Below, piece after piece: positions 1 through 11,763 of a stretch of 64,000 nucleotides of DNA. This DNA comes from Chloranthus sessilifolius (lineage: Eukaryota; Streptophyta; Magnoliopsida; Chloranthales; Chloranthaceae). The stretch is taken from assembly GCA_021018995.1 (NCBI GenBank), contig CM037588.1:35027000-35090999 (forward strand), written 5' to 3'. The position numbers and the translations under genes were made by a program. Within the stretch, counting starts at the first letter, position 1; every line of letters starts with the position of its first letter. The notes beneath the pieces were generated by a model, which was given only the letters and a program-made list of their open reading frames with translations, ran no database searches and was not told the origin of the DNA.

Positions 1-66
1 AAGAATAAAAAATGAATTATAACTACATCAACTACAATATACCTGAGTAGGGATAGGAGTAGATTC

Positions 67-2968
67 CTAAGGAGGAGCCTCGGGAGCGGAGTCAGGAAGC
101 ACCTGCACCAAAACCAAGCCAACCAACAAAACACATAAGATAAAACTAAATTAGCAGAAATGAAACAAACTAACACACACACACACATACTTGACTCTCT
201 AGACGCAAAGAGGCGGTCGCTGCCTCCCGAGTCTGGAAGTCCTCAGCAACATGACGCTGAAAATATACAACAAGTTAATAACTAATGATGATGCTACACA
301 ACACAAGATAAGACAACTCAGAAGACCGAAGAAACTCACCCAGTGCTCTAGCTCAACCTGAAGGTGAGCTATCACAGAATCCTCCCGACTCGATGAAGCA
401 GCCGAAGAAGGATAAAATGCTGGAGCAGGTACCCCAACACCTGGTAACTCTATCCTCTACAACGCATATGGCAAACAAATAAGAAGTGACAAAGTAAACA
501 ATGCTAATGATTAATAAAACCTAAAATTAAGACAAAACACATACCAATCGGTCAATCTCTGAATGTAGGCTGGCCAACACCTCCCGACCAGCCTGTTGCT
601 GACTCCTGAGCAGCTCAATTAATGCCGTCTGGTGGGCAACCTCGCCCTCCCTCTCCGTCTAGCAAAGATAAGGAAAATCAAATAAAGCAATGGCATTAAA
701 CTAATGAGAAACCATAAAAACATGTGCTAAACAACCAAAATAAGTAAACCAACTCACCAGAGATCGTCGGGTCTCCGCCAGCTGAGCCCTCAGCTCGTCC
801 TTTGCCCTACTAGCCTGGAAGACGAAATCTGTGAATGAGTGTAACATATCCTCATCAGGTCAAGGAGCATGTCATGTCTGCTCCATCGACTAGTGCAGAG
901 CATCTATCACTTCCACGAACACCCGCATTGAGGTGGCCCTCCTCGAGTGCAGCCATCCTTTCCCTCAATGCCAAGGTAGACTCAGGACCGCCAACAGCAA
1001 AAGAACTGCTCCCATGGAAGGGACGCGTAAAGAGCCGACCCCCATCAAGCTCTCGAAACTACCCCATGAACTCCCAGGTATCCGCCTCCTTGCATACCAC
1101 GGTAACCCTGATCCCCCCTGTGGTAAATCTCTGAGGGGATTCCCTGAGGGAGCCTTAGCTGCCTAGCTACCCGAGAAAGGTGGATGCACTCCAACCTTCT
1201 CAAAACAGTGGACCCAAATTTCCATGTTAAAGAAGGGCCAGCCAAACTGGATCACTGGCTACTCGGCATCCTCCCTGACTGCATAGGGCCTCCAAATCAC
1301 TTGAAGCCAGAAATAAAGCAATCATCAGTAAGTTCAAAACCTGAGAACCAAATACATTGACAACATGAACAACACGTACCTGCCCTGCATGCATATCCTC
1401 AAAGAGACCTCGCACAGTCTACAGATCTGATGAATGACGATAATGCCCCAATGCCCTTGGCCATGCGTACATCCGCAAGAATGTGATGGTGATCTCCACC
1501 TGAACCCGCGAGCATAGGAAGGTGAAGTGGCCGCAAGCCCAAAATTAGAAGACCCCAAAACCATCACTAAAATAGAAGACTAGGCAACTAAGATAGCGAA
1601 GAAACAAATGATTAATAAAGACTCACCTAAAGAAAGGGAAGAAAATTGCCGATAGTGGCTACACCTCTCCCTCTACTATACAACTGCTCGTAGAGGTGCG
1701 CCAGTGCCGCCGCGCCCCGAGCGTAATTGGGAACTCAGTCCAGATCCCCGAGTAGTATCGAAAATAACCTGATAACACATCCTTAGGTGGAAGAAGAAAA
1801 GAGCACTGCCCCAAGGAAGTGCATCAAGAATGAACGAAGCACTTGGTCTGCCGTCACTCCTAGTTCCACCACAAGCTCTCGGCGTGCCATCGCCTCACAA
1901 CACGCCTGGAATATTCCTCTCTCATTCGAGTGTCATCTCAAAGGGACAAAGCCGCTGGCGAATGTGTTGAAGAACTAGGTGGCACAGACCGCTCATGTCC
2001 CCGATCCCCTGAAGTGATATGTGACTCCAAGAATCTCCTCGCATACCACCAGATAATCCCCCTCCATTTGACTAGTCATCGGCTCCCCCTCGAATATGAG
2101 TCTAGTGATGCAGACTCAATCCTCTAGAGTCATAAACAACATCCAGACTGGGAAGAGTAGTGCTTGTTGCTCCTCCCTCCATCTCTCCAAGATCGCCCCA
2201 ATCAATCCCCGATTGACCTGGAAAGGCTCCAACTCCAGGATCGACCCAAAGCCAAAAGCCATCAACCATGCCCATTGGAACTCAGGTAAGGCACGGTACC
2301 AGGCATGGGACTTCGACTACACGGTGCTGATAGCCAGCACCGGGGGCTCCTAACAGGTGGTAAACGAAAAAAAAATAAAAATAAAAGAAGAACAAGATAA
2401 GACTAATCACTACACTAAGAAACTAATACAAATTACAAGTAACAAGTAAACCTAAGCCTAATAAGATAAAACAGTAATAAGAAACCGCAACAATCATCTA
2501 TACATTAAGCACACAAAATATGATAAAAGGCAGAATGATAAAGTAAACATGACCTAAGACTTGATAAGAAGATGATGCATGAGTGCACAACCACACTACA
2601 CCAGATGCAGGTTCAACGTAAATTAAAGGGTTTCCAGATCCTAGAAGTCTATGTCATAACCTAAATGCCTAAGTAGTAAGAGAAAACTCTTGCTTACGGA
2701 TACCTACTTGGTCTCGCGCTAAGAACTCCTCTAAAGGGATACGTATCACACCATCACCCTGAGGTAGGGCAGCATCGTCCTGATCATCATCTTCCTCACC
2801 CTCATAACCACCCTCTGATTCCTCCTCCCTCACCACCATCTCAATATTGCCCTCTACCATGGCCTCAGTGCCGGTGCGAACCTCGGAAGTCTCACCAACC
2901 TCCCCCATCATCATCCTCTCCAACTCAGAAGGAGTAAGGTTAAGTTCATCACCGCCCTCAGACTTCAT
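67..2968 (-). pseudogene. Plant mobile domain (PMD) gene, eight exons, antisense, with in-frame stops
   Basis: Eight exons can be read on the minus strand with GT-AG borders: 2968-2708, 2349-1627, 1566-1380, 1299-758, 658-545, 456-340, 256-191 and 102-67 (stop TAG at 69-67). Exon 1 is acidic (E/D-rich). Exons 2-4 match the plant mobile domain as I know the family: FGFGSILELEPFQVNRGLIG, then PNYARGAAALAHLYEQL, then RVARQLRLPQGIP. Exons 4 to 8 join in phase 0; the last four give an uninterrupted glutamine/glutamate-rich tail ending APEAPP. Stops interrupt exons 2, 3 and 4, for example after LED in exon 2 and before VPNY, so this is a pseudogene. PMD proteins are carried by transposons and are also host genes of the MAIN/MAIL type. 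Here the gene lies antisense in what looks like a Tat element. Family call firm; placement inside the element inferred. Confidence 0.8.
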
Positions 2969-3137
2969 CTTAGAAGCAAAGCTAAAAAACTAGGGAGAAT
3001 GGAGGAAACCGCACTCGAAACGGACGAGCGGATTGTGAGATATCACGGAAGCATGAAAATTAGGACGCTAGGAAGTAAGCAAAAGCAGAGACTTGAGAAG
3101 AAAACAAATAATGTAGGTAAAATGAGCATTTTTGAAG

Positions 3138-3145
3138 CTTATATA
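3138..3145 (-). promoter_or_regulatory. TATA box for the antisense PMD gene
   Basis: The minus strand reads TATATAAG about 170 nt upstream of the PMD start codon at 2968. The sequence just upstream (AATTAAGC, GGCGCTTAATTAGGCCG) resembles the block in front of the TATA box of the LTR at 12535. Position and context fit a promoter; activity is not shown. Confidence 0.6.
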
Positions 3146-3149
3146 GAAT

Positions 3150-3530
3150 GCGGCCTAATTAAGCGCCATGAAATAGGTGCTTAATTAGATTGAGCACAAG
3201 GAAAGGGTGTGTATTCATATTTGCACGCCCGTCAAATGGCACGCAACTGTTTCATCGCCCACCCAAAAATCAATCGCGCAGCCGCATTCCTGCTCGTAAT
3301 TCAAAGTCACCCTCACAGTGACCAGCAGACTTCTCCATTTCACACGCCCTACATGGCACGTAATCGAAATATGCGCCTGCTAATGCATGTGCAATCGATC
3401 CTCCAGATGTCTAAGTTATGCGCGTCTATCGTAGCACACAATTCAGTTAAACACCCTGCGTACTGCTCACAATTGCCTAGGACAGCAAAATGTACTTGGC
3501 TGTTGCAGCCAAGGGTGAACTTCTACACTT
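3150..3530 (-). repeat. Upstream array of GCGCAATT/TGCACGC words before the PMD promoter
   Basis: This stretch repeats degenerate words such as TTAAGCGCC, GCACGCCC, GGCACGCAACTG, AATCGCGCA and GCACGTAATCG. The same words fill the U3 of the LTR at 11764, upstream of its own TATA box. No ORF here is credible. Confidence 0.55.
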
Positions 3531-5760
3531 AGTTACGTCCATGACTATACATGCAGACTAGAGCCAACCCTTGTATCTAAGCACTCCAAAAAAAGAAAAA
3601 CAAAAAATGCTCTCCTTACACTCGAAAATTCAAAACCTCACCGCTATTTAAAACATTTAAACACATCAATGCCCTTCAAAATCAGAACCAAGTTGACACT
3701 ATACCAAATCAAATTAAAAACATACCTAAACACTTTAGATCCCATAATTTTTTTACCCAACCTAAAATGCACTAAATCAAATGAAATTAGCTAAAATTAA
3801 CCTGAACTCAGATAGTTATAAAAAACTTTTCTCATAAATATAACGAAATTATTACAAATTACACAAGGGCATCCCCCCTGAATACCATTTCAAACAAATT
3901 CAAATTTAGGACAAACACTCAAAGACACCTGGACCCATAAACATAAAGAAGAGTCATCCCTAAAAGAAACACCAAAAATCATGGAAGATAATGAAGAAAT
4001 GCGGGGAGGAAGCACACTCTGAATGAATTATAATAGAGATCCTCTTTTCGCTCCGTAATTCCCCTGAGATGTCGCTTATGATGCAATCCTTCAAGTTACA
4101 TGACCAAGAATCGGCATCGCAGAGCCCCGAGTTAGCAGGATAGAAAGAGTGGCTTATAGAAAGCCACCCAGAACCTGAGGTATACACCTATGGAAGGCCA
4201 ATCTTGGAAACTCCTAAGGGAATGCCGACCAGAAGATAATCCTTAGAGCCTACCAAGGAGCAACTCCCGTCGGTCACGAGAACTCTGACGCAACTCTTTC
4301 CTTTGGTTTCCTTTCTGCCTCCTTTGGTTCTTCCATCTCTTCCCCTAACATGGTAGTAATTCGACTGCTACCCTGTATTCCCAATACCGCTCGTCCTACA
4401 AAAAAAGAAGAGAGCATAATAATAAAAATAATCAATAATTACAAACCTTTTAAAACATAACATCTTAAAAAAATAATATAATAAAAAATGCCCCAAATTC
4501 AAAGTTACAAAAAAAGTTCAAAATAAAACCCAAGCCCTTCACCCCCTATTTATAAACTATATCCTTTCACCACAATGTGACAAGTGCCCCACATCTAAGC
4601 ACCCTCCATCTAATTGAATCTAAACCAGACACATACCCCCTAGAAGAACCACAATCCATGATAAATCTAGACCAACCAATAAATACACAACACTTACCCC
4701 CTCAAAGAAACACAAATCCTCCACAAAGTAGATATGCCAATAGGATTGAAACATCTAACACCCATCTTGCTCCTAGGAATTAAATTCACACATCATTGAC
4801 AAATGTCACCTCAAATTAAACCTTAAATTGAAACAAACAAAATCCCTACCTTAAATAAAACAAATGCCAAAAATTCATTAAAGCTCCCTAAAAGGAAATT
4901 TTAACCTTAAGGTTTTCAAATAAAACCCTAAATAAAGTCAAATAATTCTAAAATAAGTCAAATAAAGCCACAAATTTTAGATAAATCATATAAAATCACA
5001 AATAAATTTTAAACAAAATAAAGTCTAGCTAAACCAAATCAAACAAAATCCTAGATGAAGTCCTAGAAACATCCTAAATAATGTCAAATAAATCATGGGT
5101 AAATCCTAGGAGTCCAAATAAATTCTAAAAAGAGTTAAATAATTCTTGATAGGTCAACTAAAACTCTAAATAAATTTAACCAATCCAATAAGACCATAAT
5201 AAACTAAGTAGACCGAATAATCTTAGAATAAAATAAAAAGATGCTTAAGCAAGTCTAATTAAATCTCATTAATGTTCCAAAAAAAGATAGATAAACTAAA
5301 CAATAAACAATAAATAAAACATCACTTTATTGATATGATAAAATTTTACATCTGTCACCAGAGGCATACCTCCTGAAAATACAATCCGAAACAAAAACCT
5401 AGAACCTAACCTACAACCTAGTACCGGACACAAACCTAAAATTGGATGCAAGGGGCATCCACTCAGAAGCAGCAGAAAGGCAGGGAGTGGATTGGTTGGG
5501 GAACACCCTTTCCATCCATTTGTAGGACTTCTCTCTTGCCATCTTCACCTTCTAATAATAATGAAGGATGTATAGCATCCCTCGATTTCTAATACCTCCC
5601 AAGCCATAACTGCGTCCCCGTTTCAAGACAACTCTAGGATGAAGAGCTCGCGAATAACGAAGATCGAAAGAAATGACATCAGGAATCCCCCAATAAAAAT
5701 ACCCTGAGCTCGTTTGCCCAGATAAAAAGAGAGAATGTAGAAAAACAAAGGGAAATTTGA
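3531..5760. other. Gene-less AT-rich spacer with degenerate short repeats
   Basis: No gene is seen. From about 4830 to 5300 the sequence is a degenerate AT-rich repeat built on variants of CCTAAATAAA and TCAAATAATTCTA, similar in style to the array at 62600-63190. Short ORFs (3960-4187 minus, 4577-4783 plus, 5552-5776 minus) show no recognisable domain. Confidence 0.5.
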
Positions 5761-6180
5761 ATATACATATAGGCACTTTCTTGATTAAGTGCCATAAGCC
5801 GGGCGCTCAATCTGATCTAGAGCAGGAAATTCTTTGTGGAAATCAAATTGCGCATGCTAGCTCGGGCGTGCAATTAAACTACCGTACGCCTTAAAGACCC
5901 TACGAGTCGATCCCATGTTGGGGACATGGCGTGCAAACAAATTACATGCGCATGTGAATGCACAGAATTCAAAAGGTCACCCGCACTATGGCAGGGTGAC
6001 GCTCCAATCACGCGCATGGAATATGGTGCATAATAGGATTACACACGCATATTCAAACGCATAATAAAAGTTCTGAACCATCAATCACGCGCTCCCAAAT
6101 AGGTGCGCAATTGAATTAAACGCCTCGCACCAAGTGTGTAATTTCTCAGCTACATCACACTCCTCGAACATGACACATAC
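5761..6180 (-). promoter_or_regulatory. Second antisense LTR-like promoter module
   Basis: On the minus strand the words GTGCGCAATTGAATTAAACG, GCGTGCAATTAAAC and GAGCGCCCGGC lead into CCTATATGTATA at 5773-5761. The order (word array, AATTAAGC-like block, TATA) copies that of the LTR at 11764 and of the PMD promoter at 3138. No downstream ORF of note is visible, so its role is unknown. Confidence 0.4.
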
Positions 6181-6284
6181 TGCCCTCGACAAAAACACTA
6201 ACAAAACAAACACACAACATGCCCTATCACAATAAGACACACATAATCACCTTGAACCATCACGAACCAATCAAGGGTGAGGAT

Positions 6285-7890
6285 GTCTCCCCATAGTCCC
6301 ATCGCAGCCAAGTCACCCTGACGACTTACTGCGAATTAACGCCCCACCATGATAAAAATTATTCCCCAGAGTCTCATCGCGTACTCACAAGTACACGTGA
6401 CCATTTCCCAATATCTGCTACAAAAAATAAGCCAACAAAACCAAATAAAATGAAATCATCACTCGCAACCCCATCGCTAAATATACAAGGCCCCCCTCGC
6501 GACACAAAGCCAAAACTAACAACGACGAAGTAGTCAATCACGCTGCTTGTCCCATCACGACTAGAATCACTCTCCCTTGACCCATTGCGTGACCTTACCA
6601 GTCGAGAAAGAGAGAACCATTGATATCCCATCACACAATAACTCATGTCCCATTACGACAGGACACACACGACCAACGCTATCCCAACGCCTAAGCTCAA
6701 TGGCATAAATCAACCCTCATGTCCCATTGCGACACTAAAACCGTACCACACAATCGAAGGTAGGCTCAACCAATGTCCTATTGTAAGAAGAAGCCGAAAA
6801 TGAGCCTCCCAAAAATCATGTCCCCAAGGCCATAGTCAAGTCCCATCGCGATCTCAAAATGCCATTCAAACAGGCCCCAAGACATCACTTGTCAAAGAAA
6901 AGACACCATCATCGTCCCATCATGATGTCAAAACAGCCATCATCGCCCTCATCACACACTCATAGACATGTCCCATCGTGATGTAGTCCCAATCTGATAT
7001 CATCATATAACCCAAGATCTGCCAAAGAAAGAAGGCAACACAACTTTCCTCATCACATAACCACTAATATCCTAGTGCCAGCTATACTTTTCTGAAATCC
7101 CATTACGATTACTCCGCATAGTAAACAAAAAAGAAGGCTCATCCAACACCCCATTGCAAAGACCTGAACCTCCCTCCAAACACCTTACCACGACAATCAT
7201 CACGTCCCATTGCGACGACTCCTGAATACTCAACCACGCGGTAGCCACCAGGCTCCACCGTAACTGAAACACACTCTAGCTGACAGTAGAGGAGGATAAA
7301 CCCTCCACCGTCCCATTGCGCCAATAACTAGCGAGCCCATGCCATTATAGAAATCAGAAGAAGAGAGGAAAGAATTCGACGTCCTGTCACACCCATCAAT
7401 TATTAAATCCCATCTCCAACATCCCATCAGGCAACCTGGAAGCCCCATCGCACTGGCAACCATCAAGCCCCACTACAACAATCAGCGAAAGAGGAGAAAA
7501 GAATAGACCCTCTGATGTCCCATCGCAGGACCCTGAACAATAGATAGAATGAACGAGGGCCAGCCAATGTTCCATCGTAGACCACACCCCTTCAAAATGT
7601 CCCATCATGACATTCCCATAAAAAGATGAAGCAGCTCAACAAGTCACCTTGACAATGCATAAACACCAACAAGAAGGCTTTGAGTTGATGTGGAAAATTT
7701 ACACGAAAGGTTAGCAGCATGAAGGAGATAAAGCCCATTGAATGATGTGGGTGGTTGTGTGATTCCTCATACTTTCACGAAGAGTTCGAGTCCCCTCAAT
7801 GACTCCACCACCAGACACTCCTATCCCATTGCATCCTATACAAGAAGCAACTTCGCCCAGAAGAAGTAATGTCCCATCGTGACACAACCA
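6285..7890. repeat. Interspersed CCCATCGCGAC minisatellite-like repeat
   Basis: Variants of GTCCCATCGCGAC recur about twenty times at irregular spacing of roughly 20-130 bp (near 6294, 6550, 6718, 6840, 6920, 6968, 7205, 7310, 7519, 7600 and 7870). Most differences are in the CG positions (CGCGAC, TGCGAC, CGTGAT, CATGAC), as expected from decay of methylated cytosine. The minus-strand ORFs that overlap it are made of the repeat and are not genes. Confidence 0.7.
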
Positions 7891-8618
7891 CGAGAGCGAC
7901 AACCAGTAGTCCCACCACTGTAAAAGTCTCCCACCGACAACAAATCAGGTAAGCAAAACACCCTCTTTATCTACTCGATATTCTATGTAAAATATAGTTA
8001 GCTAAAATTAAGTCAAACTTTTTCAAAAAATCTGTCTCTCTACTCATGAATCATTGTAGTCCTCCCATAAGAGACAATCATTAGTATTCGTCTCGTCTTG
8101 ACAACCACGCAAACGGTCGGGACCACAAATCCCATTTCGGTGGATCTACTCAGTGACATCTCGGAAGCCACATTCTCTTCCGCTTTGCTACCCAATTGAT
8201 CTTAAGATAAAATCTCCTAAATTAAAAAAATATATATATATATATACTTTTAAAAACAAAAAAAAATAATAATAAGTAAATAAACATCCTATCTATCAAA
8301 ATTCACCTCTCCCCACTCCAATCCATTCCTTCCCTGGAAAATCGAACACTAAGCATACTCAACTCTGAGAAATCACAAACGTTCACTGGAACATAGACAC
8401 CTGACGTGCCATTGGTGTGAGCAATGACGCACCCAGTCTGACATGATCTGTAAAAGCCTTCACCACTACATGATATCACATCTTAATATCTGGTCAATTG
8501 ACCTTGTCTCTGGACATTCGTATGATGCCCCTCGGTACCTCGACTGCATCATTTTCCCGTTGTTTTACTGCCCCTTGCAGCAAGTCACTCCATGCGACGG
8601 GATGCCCCTTGCACCCGT
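7891..8618. other. Gene-less spacer leading into a degenerate tandem repeat
   Basis: No gene is seen. It holds a TA run near 8229-8246. From about 8500 it contains the left part of a degenerate repeat of roughly 80-90 bp (GATGCCCCT, TGCCCCTTGCAGCAAGTCAC, GGGATGCCCCTTGCACCCGT) that continues after the solo LTR, at 11393. Confidence 0.5.
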
Positions 8619-11392
8619 AGATGTGTTAATCACTGATTTATACCACTTTCTACCCCTTAAATCTTGCTTTTGCTAGGACGGACTTAGAGTGATTAATAAT
8701 TGCATTTTAGTTTATTTTGTAGATAAGCAACAATATGCAGCCATCCATGTAATAGGTGCCAAAAGAAGAGGTTTAGAACCATTCATGAACAGGTTATACA
8801 AGTGGGATCCATTGCTTGAAAGATAGTTGCTGATTGGAGTATACAGCAGAGATATCTCCAGCCCACAACAATCTCATGCAGCTGCACACCATAGAAAGCT
8901 TCATCAGAGCCACTGCTATAGTATTGCAGCTCAGCCATATAGCTCTCCATCTATAACACCTACAGCAGTGTGCACAATTAATGGGTCCACATTAGAGCAG
9001 CATATCTTCAAGCTAAATGATGGAGCAACAGTGTTGCTATGCATTAAGCCTTTTAGATTGCTGCCATTGCTGTGATGTACCCTAATGAGCAGTTGTAATT
9101 AAATGGAGAAAGAAGTTGTTGAAGTGCAGCAGCGTACTCTTGGAATTGTTGAGATGTAGCAGCCATTTCATCGAGGAATTGGGCAGCTAAAGCAACCACC
9201 TCAGCAATATATGCGGCTGTGTGCACACTAGATCAAAGCTGGCTGCAGTAGTGAGGGTTTGCAAATTATACAGTTAATCAACTTCAGCAGTTATAGCAGG
9301 GAGGAGTTGGAGCAGTTCACAGCTATAAGGATCGACCTATCAAATGGTAAATGTTGTAGTCCAACCGCACGAATAGTTGTTGAATCCCAAGCCAACCTCT
9401 CGAGTTTATCAAAGCCCAGCTCCCATGAACCTCTCGAACAGTTCAATGCTGAACCTATCGAGCTTAGGCCAATTAAGCCTGTCGAATGGATAGTAAATCT
9501 AACCTATTGAGTTGATTGAGCAACTGCCCGAACTGCAACTTCAACCTCTCGAGTAGTTAGCAACAACCTCTTGAATGGTTGCTGAAGCCTTCTCAAAACC
9601 TTTCAACACTTCAGTACCTATCGATTGGTTCACGAACAACTTCATTCAACCTGTCTACAACAACCTTCATCCTCTCGAATGGATAACTGCACCATAATAT
9701 GAATACTCCTTCAGTCATCATCCTGTCGACTTGGTCCTCCATCCTGTCAAGTTTGCTTCAGTACCTAACAAAGGATACTTGAAGCTGCAGTTCTGAAGTC
9801 CCTTCAACCAAACCTCTCGAATCTATAATGCTGAAGTTCCAAAACATAGTACATCCTCTCCAAACTAGGGCTTCAACAATCTTCAACTATTTTTGGCATT
9901 ATCAAAGGTCCATGGGGACTATTTCAGGTTCCAATACAGCCAATGGATTAGGAGCTACTTTTGGGCATTCACAACAGTAAGGGTAGGTGTTGAGCTGTCA
10001 TACTTGAATGGTGTTGCACTTCAACCTAATCCTCTCATTCTTCAAATCTGTAGTAGCGTTGGACTCCATTGGGTTCCATTAGCCATTAACAATGGACAGC
10101 AGGGGAATTTTTAAGATCCCTAAAACACAAGAGACAATTTCCCATGTGCAAGCTGGTGTATAAAAGAATAGGAATAATTCTTGGCGAGAATCCAACTATT
10201 TTCAGTTGGGCATAACAGAACTGAGTTCTCTCTTCTCTCTGATTGGCCAGAATGCTAAGCACTTGGATTAGTATAAAACTCTCTTCTCTGATTGGTTGCA
10301 AACCAAGGCACATGGATCACTGCACATGTATAAATACCCATATGTTTTCTATAATTCTTTAGCAAGGAATTACCAAGGAATAGCTTTAGTTTTCCTTAGA
10401 TAAATTTAGGTTTAGTTTTATGTTTAATTTTTCCCTTTTTCTTTTCCCTTTTCTCTCCCTAATCCAGCCTGTTGGATTAGATCTGTGTAGCAGCCAAAGG
10501 CTGATTTGAATTGTAAATAGATTTGTAAATTCATTGTGAAGAGCTTCGGATTTATGCACAGATTGTAGGCTTGAGGCAGATCATTGTAAGTTTTGTTTAA
10601 TCAATGAAATATTGTTTTGAAAGATTAATCTAATCTATAGGTCTCTTGGTTCCATTAGATTCTCGATCAGATTTATGTATTTGGGAATGCCCATTCATTT
10701 AACCTTTAGAAGTCTTGATTTATATCAGACTTTCTTAGATCGGATGCACCTATGGTTGCCCGATCTTGTAGCCTTACAACCATAGTGCTTGCAGTAATTT
10801 TCATGTTCTAATCTTTATCCTCACTATTGGAGTAAATCTCTAGGATGATCTGTGACCACTCAAGTAGAAAGATCATACCCTTAAGATCAGTTCAAGCCTT
10901 TGGTTCAGTTTTAATTCTTCGACCTTGCACTTGTGCTTCTAGCCAAGTGAAGGATAGCTGCAAGTCCTCAAATCTTAATCTGTTTACAACAAAACCACTC
11001 CCTAGCTATCTACTTCTCATCATTTTTTATTTTATTTCACCACATCATCATCATCCTTCTTCATCCTCTTTCTTTAAGTTGTAGTTTTATTTCTATTTTT
11101 AGTGTAGTTTAGTTTGTGACACCTAAACACCCTTTCTTTACCTTCCTTTCTAGCTTAGGTTTATAATTGCTAGATCTGTAGCTAGATTTGGAGAATACTA
11201 TACGCTTTTAGGATTTTAGATCATCACTCCCTGTGGGATAAACTCTTACTTTTAAAACTTGCTACAATAGACCTAGATTCTTACAGGTCTGAATATTTTA
11301 GAGTTATTATTTTCATCTCTTTCATCTTCTGTTTTATTTTGATTCTATTTTTCCTTTACAATAATCAGCATCTGAAATATCACAATAAGATG
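8619..11392 (+). mobile_element. Solo Athila-type LTR with AGATG target duplication
   Basis: The LTR spans 8624-11387 and is flanked by AGATG at 8619-8623 and 11388-11392. It starts TGTTAATCACTG followed by a variant of the ACCACTTTTCACCCCTTAA block shared with the other Athila LTRs here. It ends CACAATA, probably a mutated CAACA. It has a TATA box (TATAAATA, 10329-10336), CCTATCGAG/CTCTCGAA words at 9330-9850, and the shared hairpin at 10845-10876. No internal region or partner LTR is present, so it arose by LTR-LTR recombination, as is usual for solo LTRs. Confidence 0.88.
10845..10876 (+). other. Conserved LTR hairpin, solo LTR copy
   Basis: ATGATCTGT pairs with AAAGATCAT around a 14-nt loop; eight of nine pairs hold. 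It lies 516 nt downstream of the TATA box. It is one of a set found in all Athila-type LTRs here. Confidence 0.6.
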
Positions 11393-11763
11393 AGGATATG
11401 ATGATTCTCCTACCATTTGAGTGCCCCTTGTAGCAATTTGTGACATGCTATGGGATGCCCCTTACACCTGTGGATTAAGATATGCCAACTTCCCCTGTTA
11501 CTGCTACTTGGAGTAGGTCACAATACACGATAGGATTCCCCTCGCATCCACGACAAGGAATATGCCTTTCTACAGCTACCATTGAGCCCCTGAATGCTCC
11601 ATTTTAGCTTGCACTGATAGATAAGAAAGCTAAACACTTCATGTCAGCATCCCCAGTCCACATTTGTGATTTTCCAAAAGAAACAAGAAGGCACCCTCAG
11701 GAGAGGGGTGTCTACTTCTTCGACGCATTCATACTCCGCAAGAACGCACTATTGAGGGGCATT
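11393..11763. repeat. Right part of the degenerate tandem repeat, then a possible polypurine tract
   Basis: GTGCCCCTTGTAGCAATTTG, GGGATGCCCCTTACACCTGT and GGATTCCCCTCGCATCCACG continue the repeat split by the solo LTR. The stretch ends in ATTGAGGGGCATT (11751-11763) directly before an LTR start, which fits a Tat-type polypurine tract on the plus strand. Confidence 0.5.

Noticed and set aside
6374-7902. A row of minus-strand ORFs of 60-90 codons
   Set aside because: They are made of the CCCATCGCGAC repeat, share no domain, and change frame with each repeat spacing.
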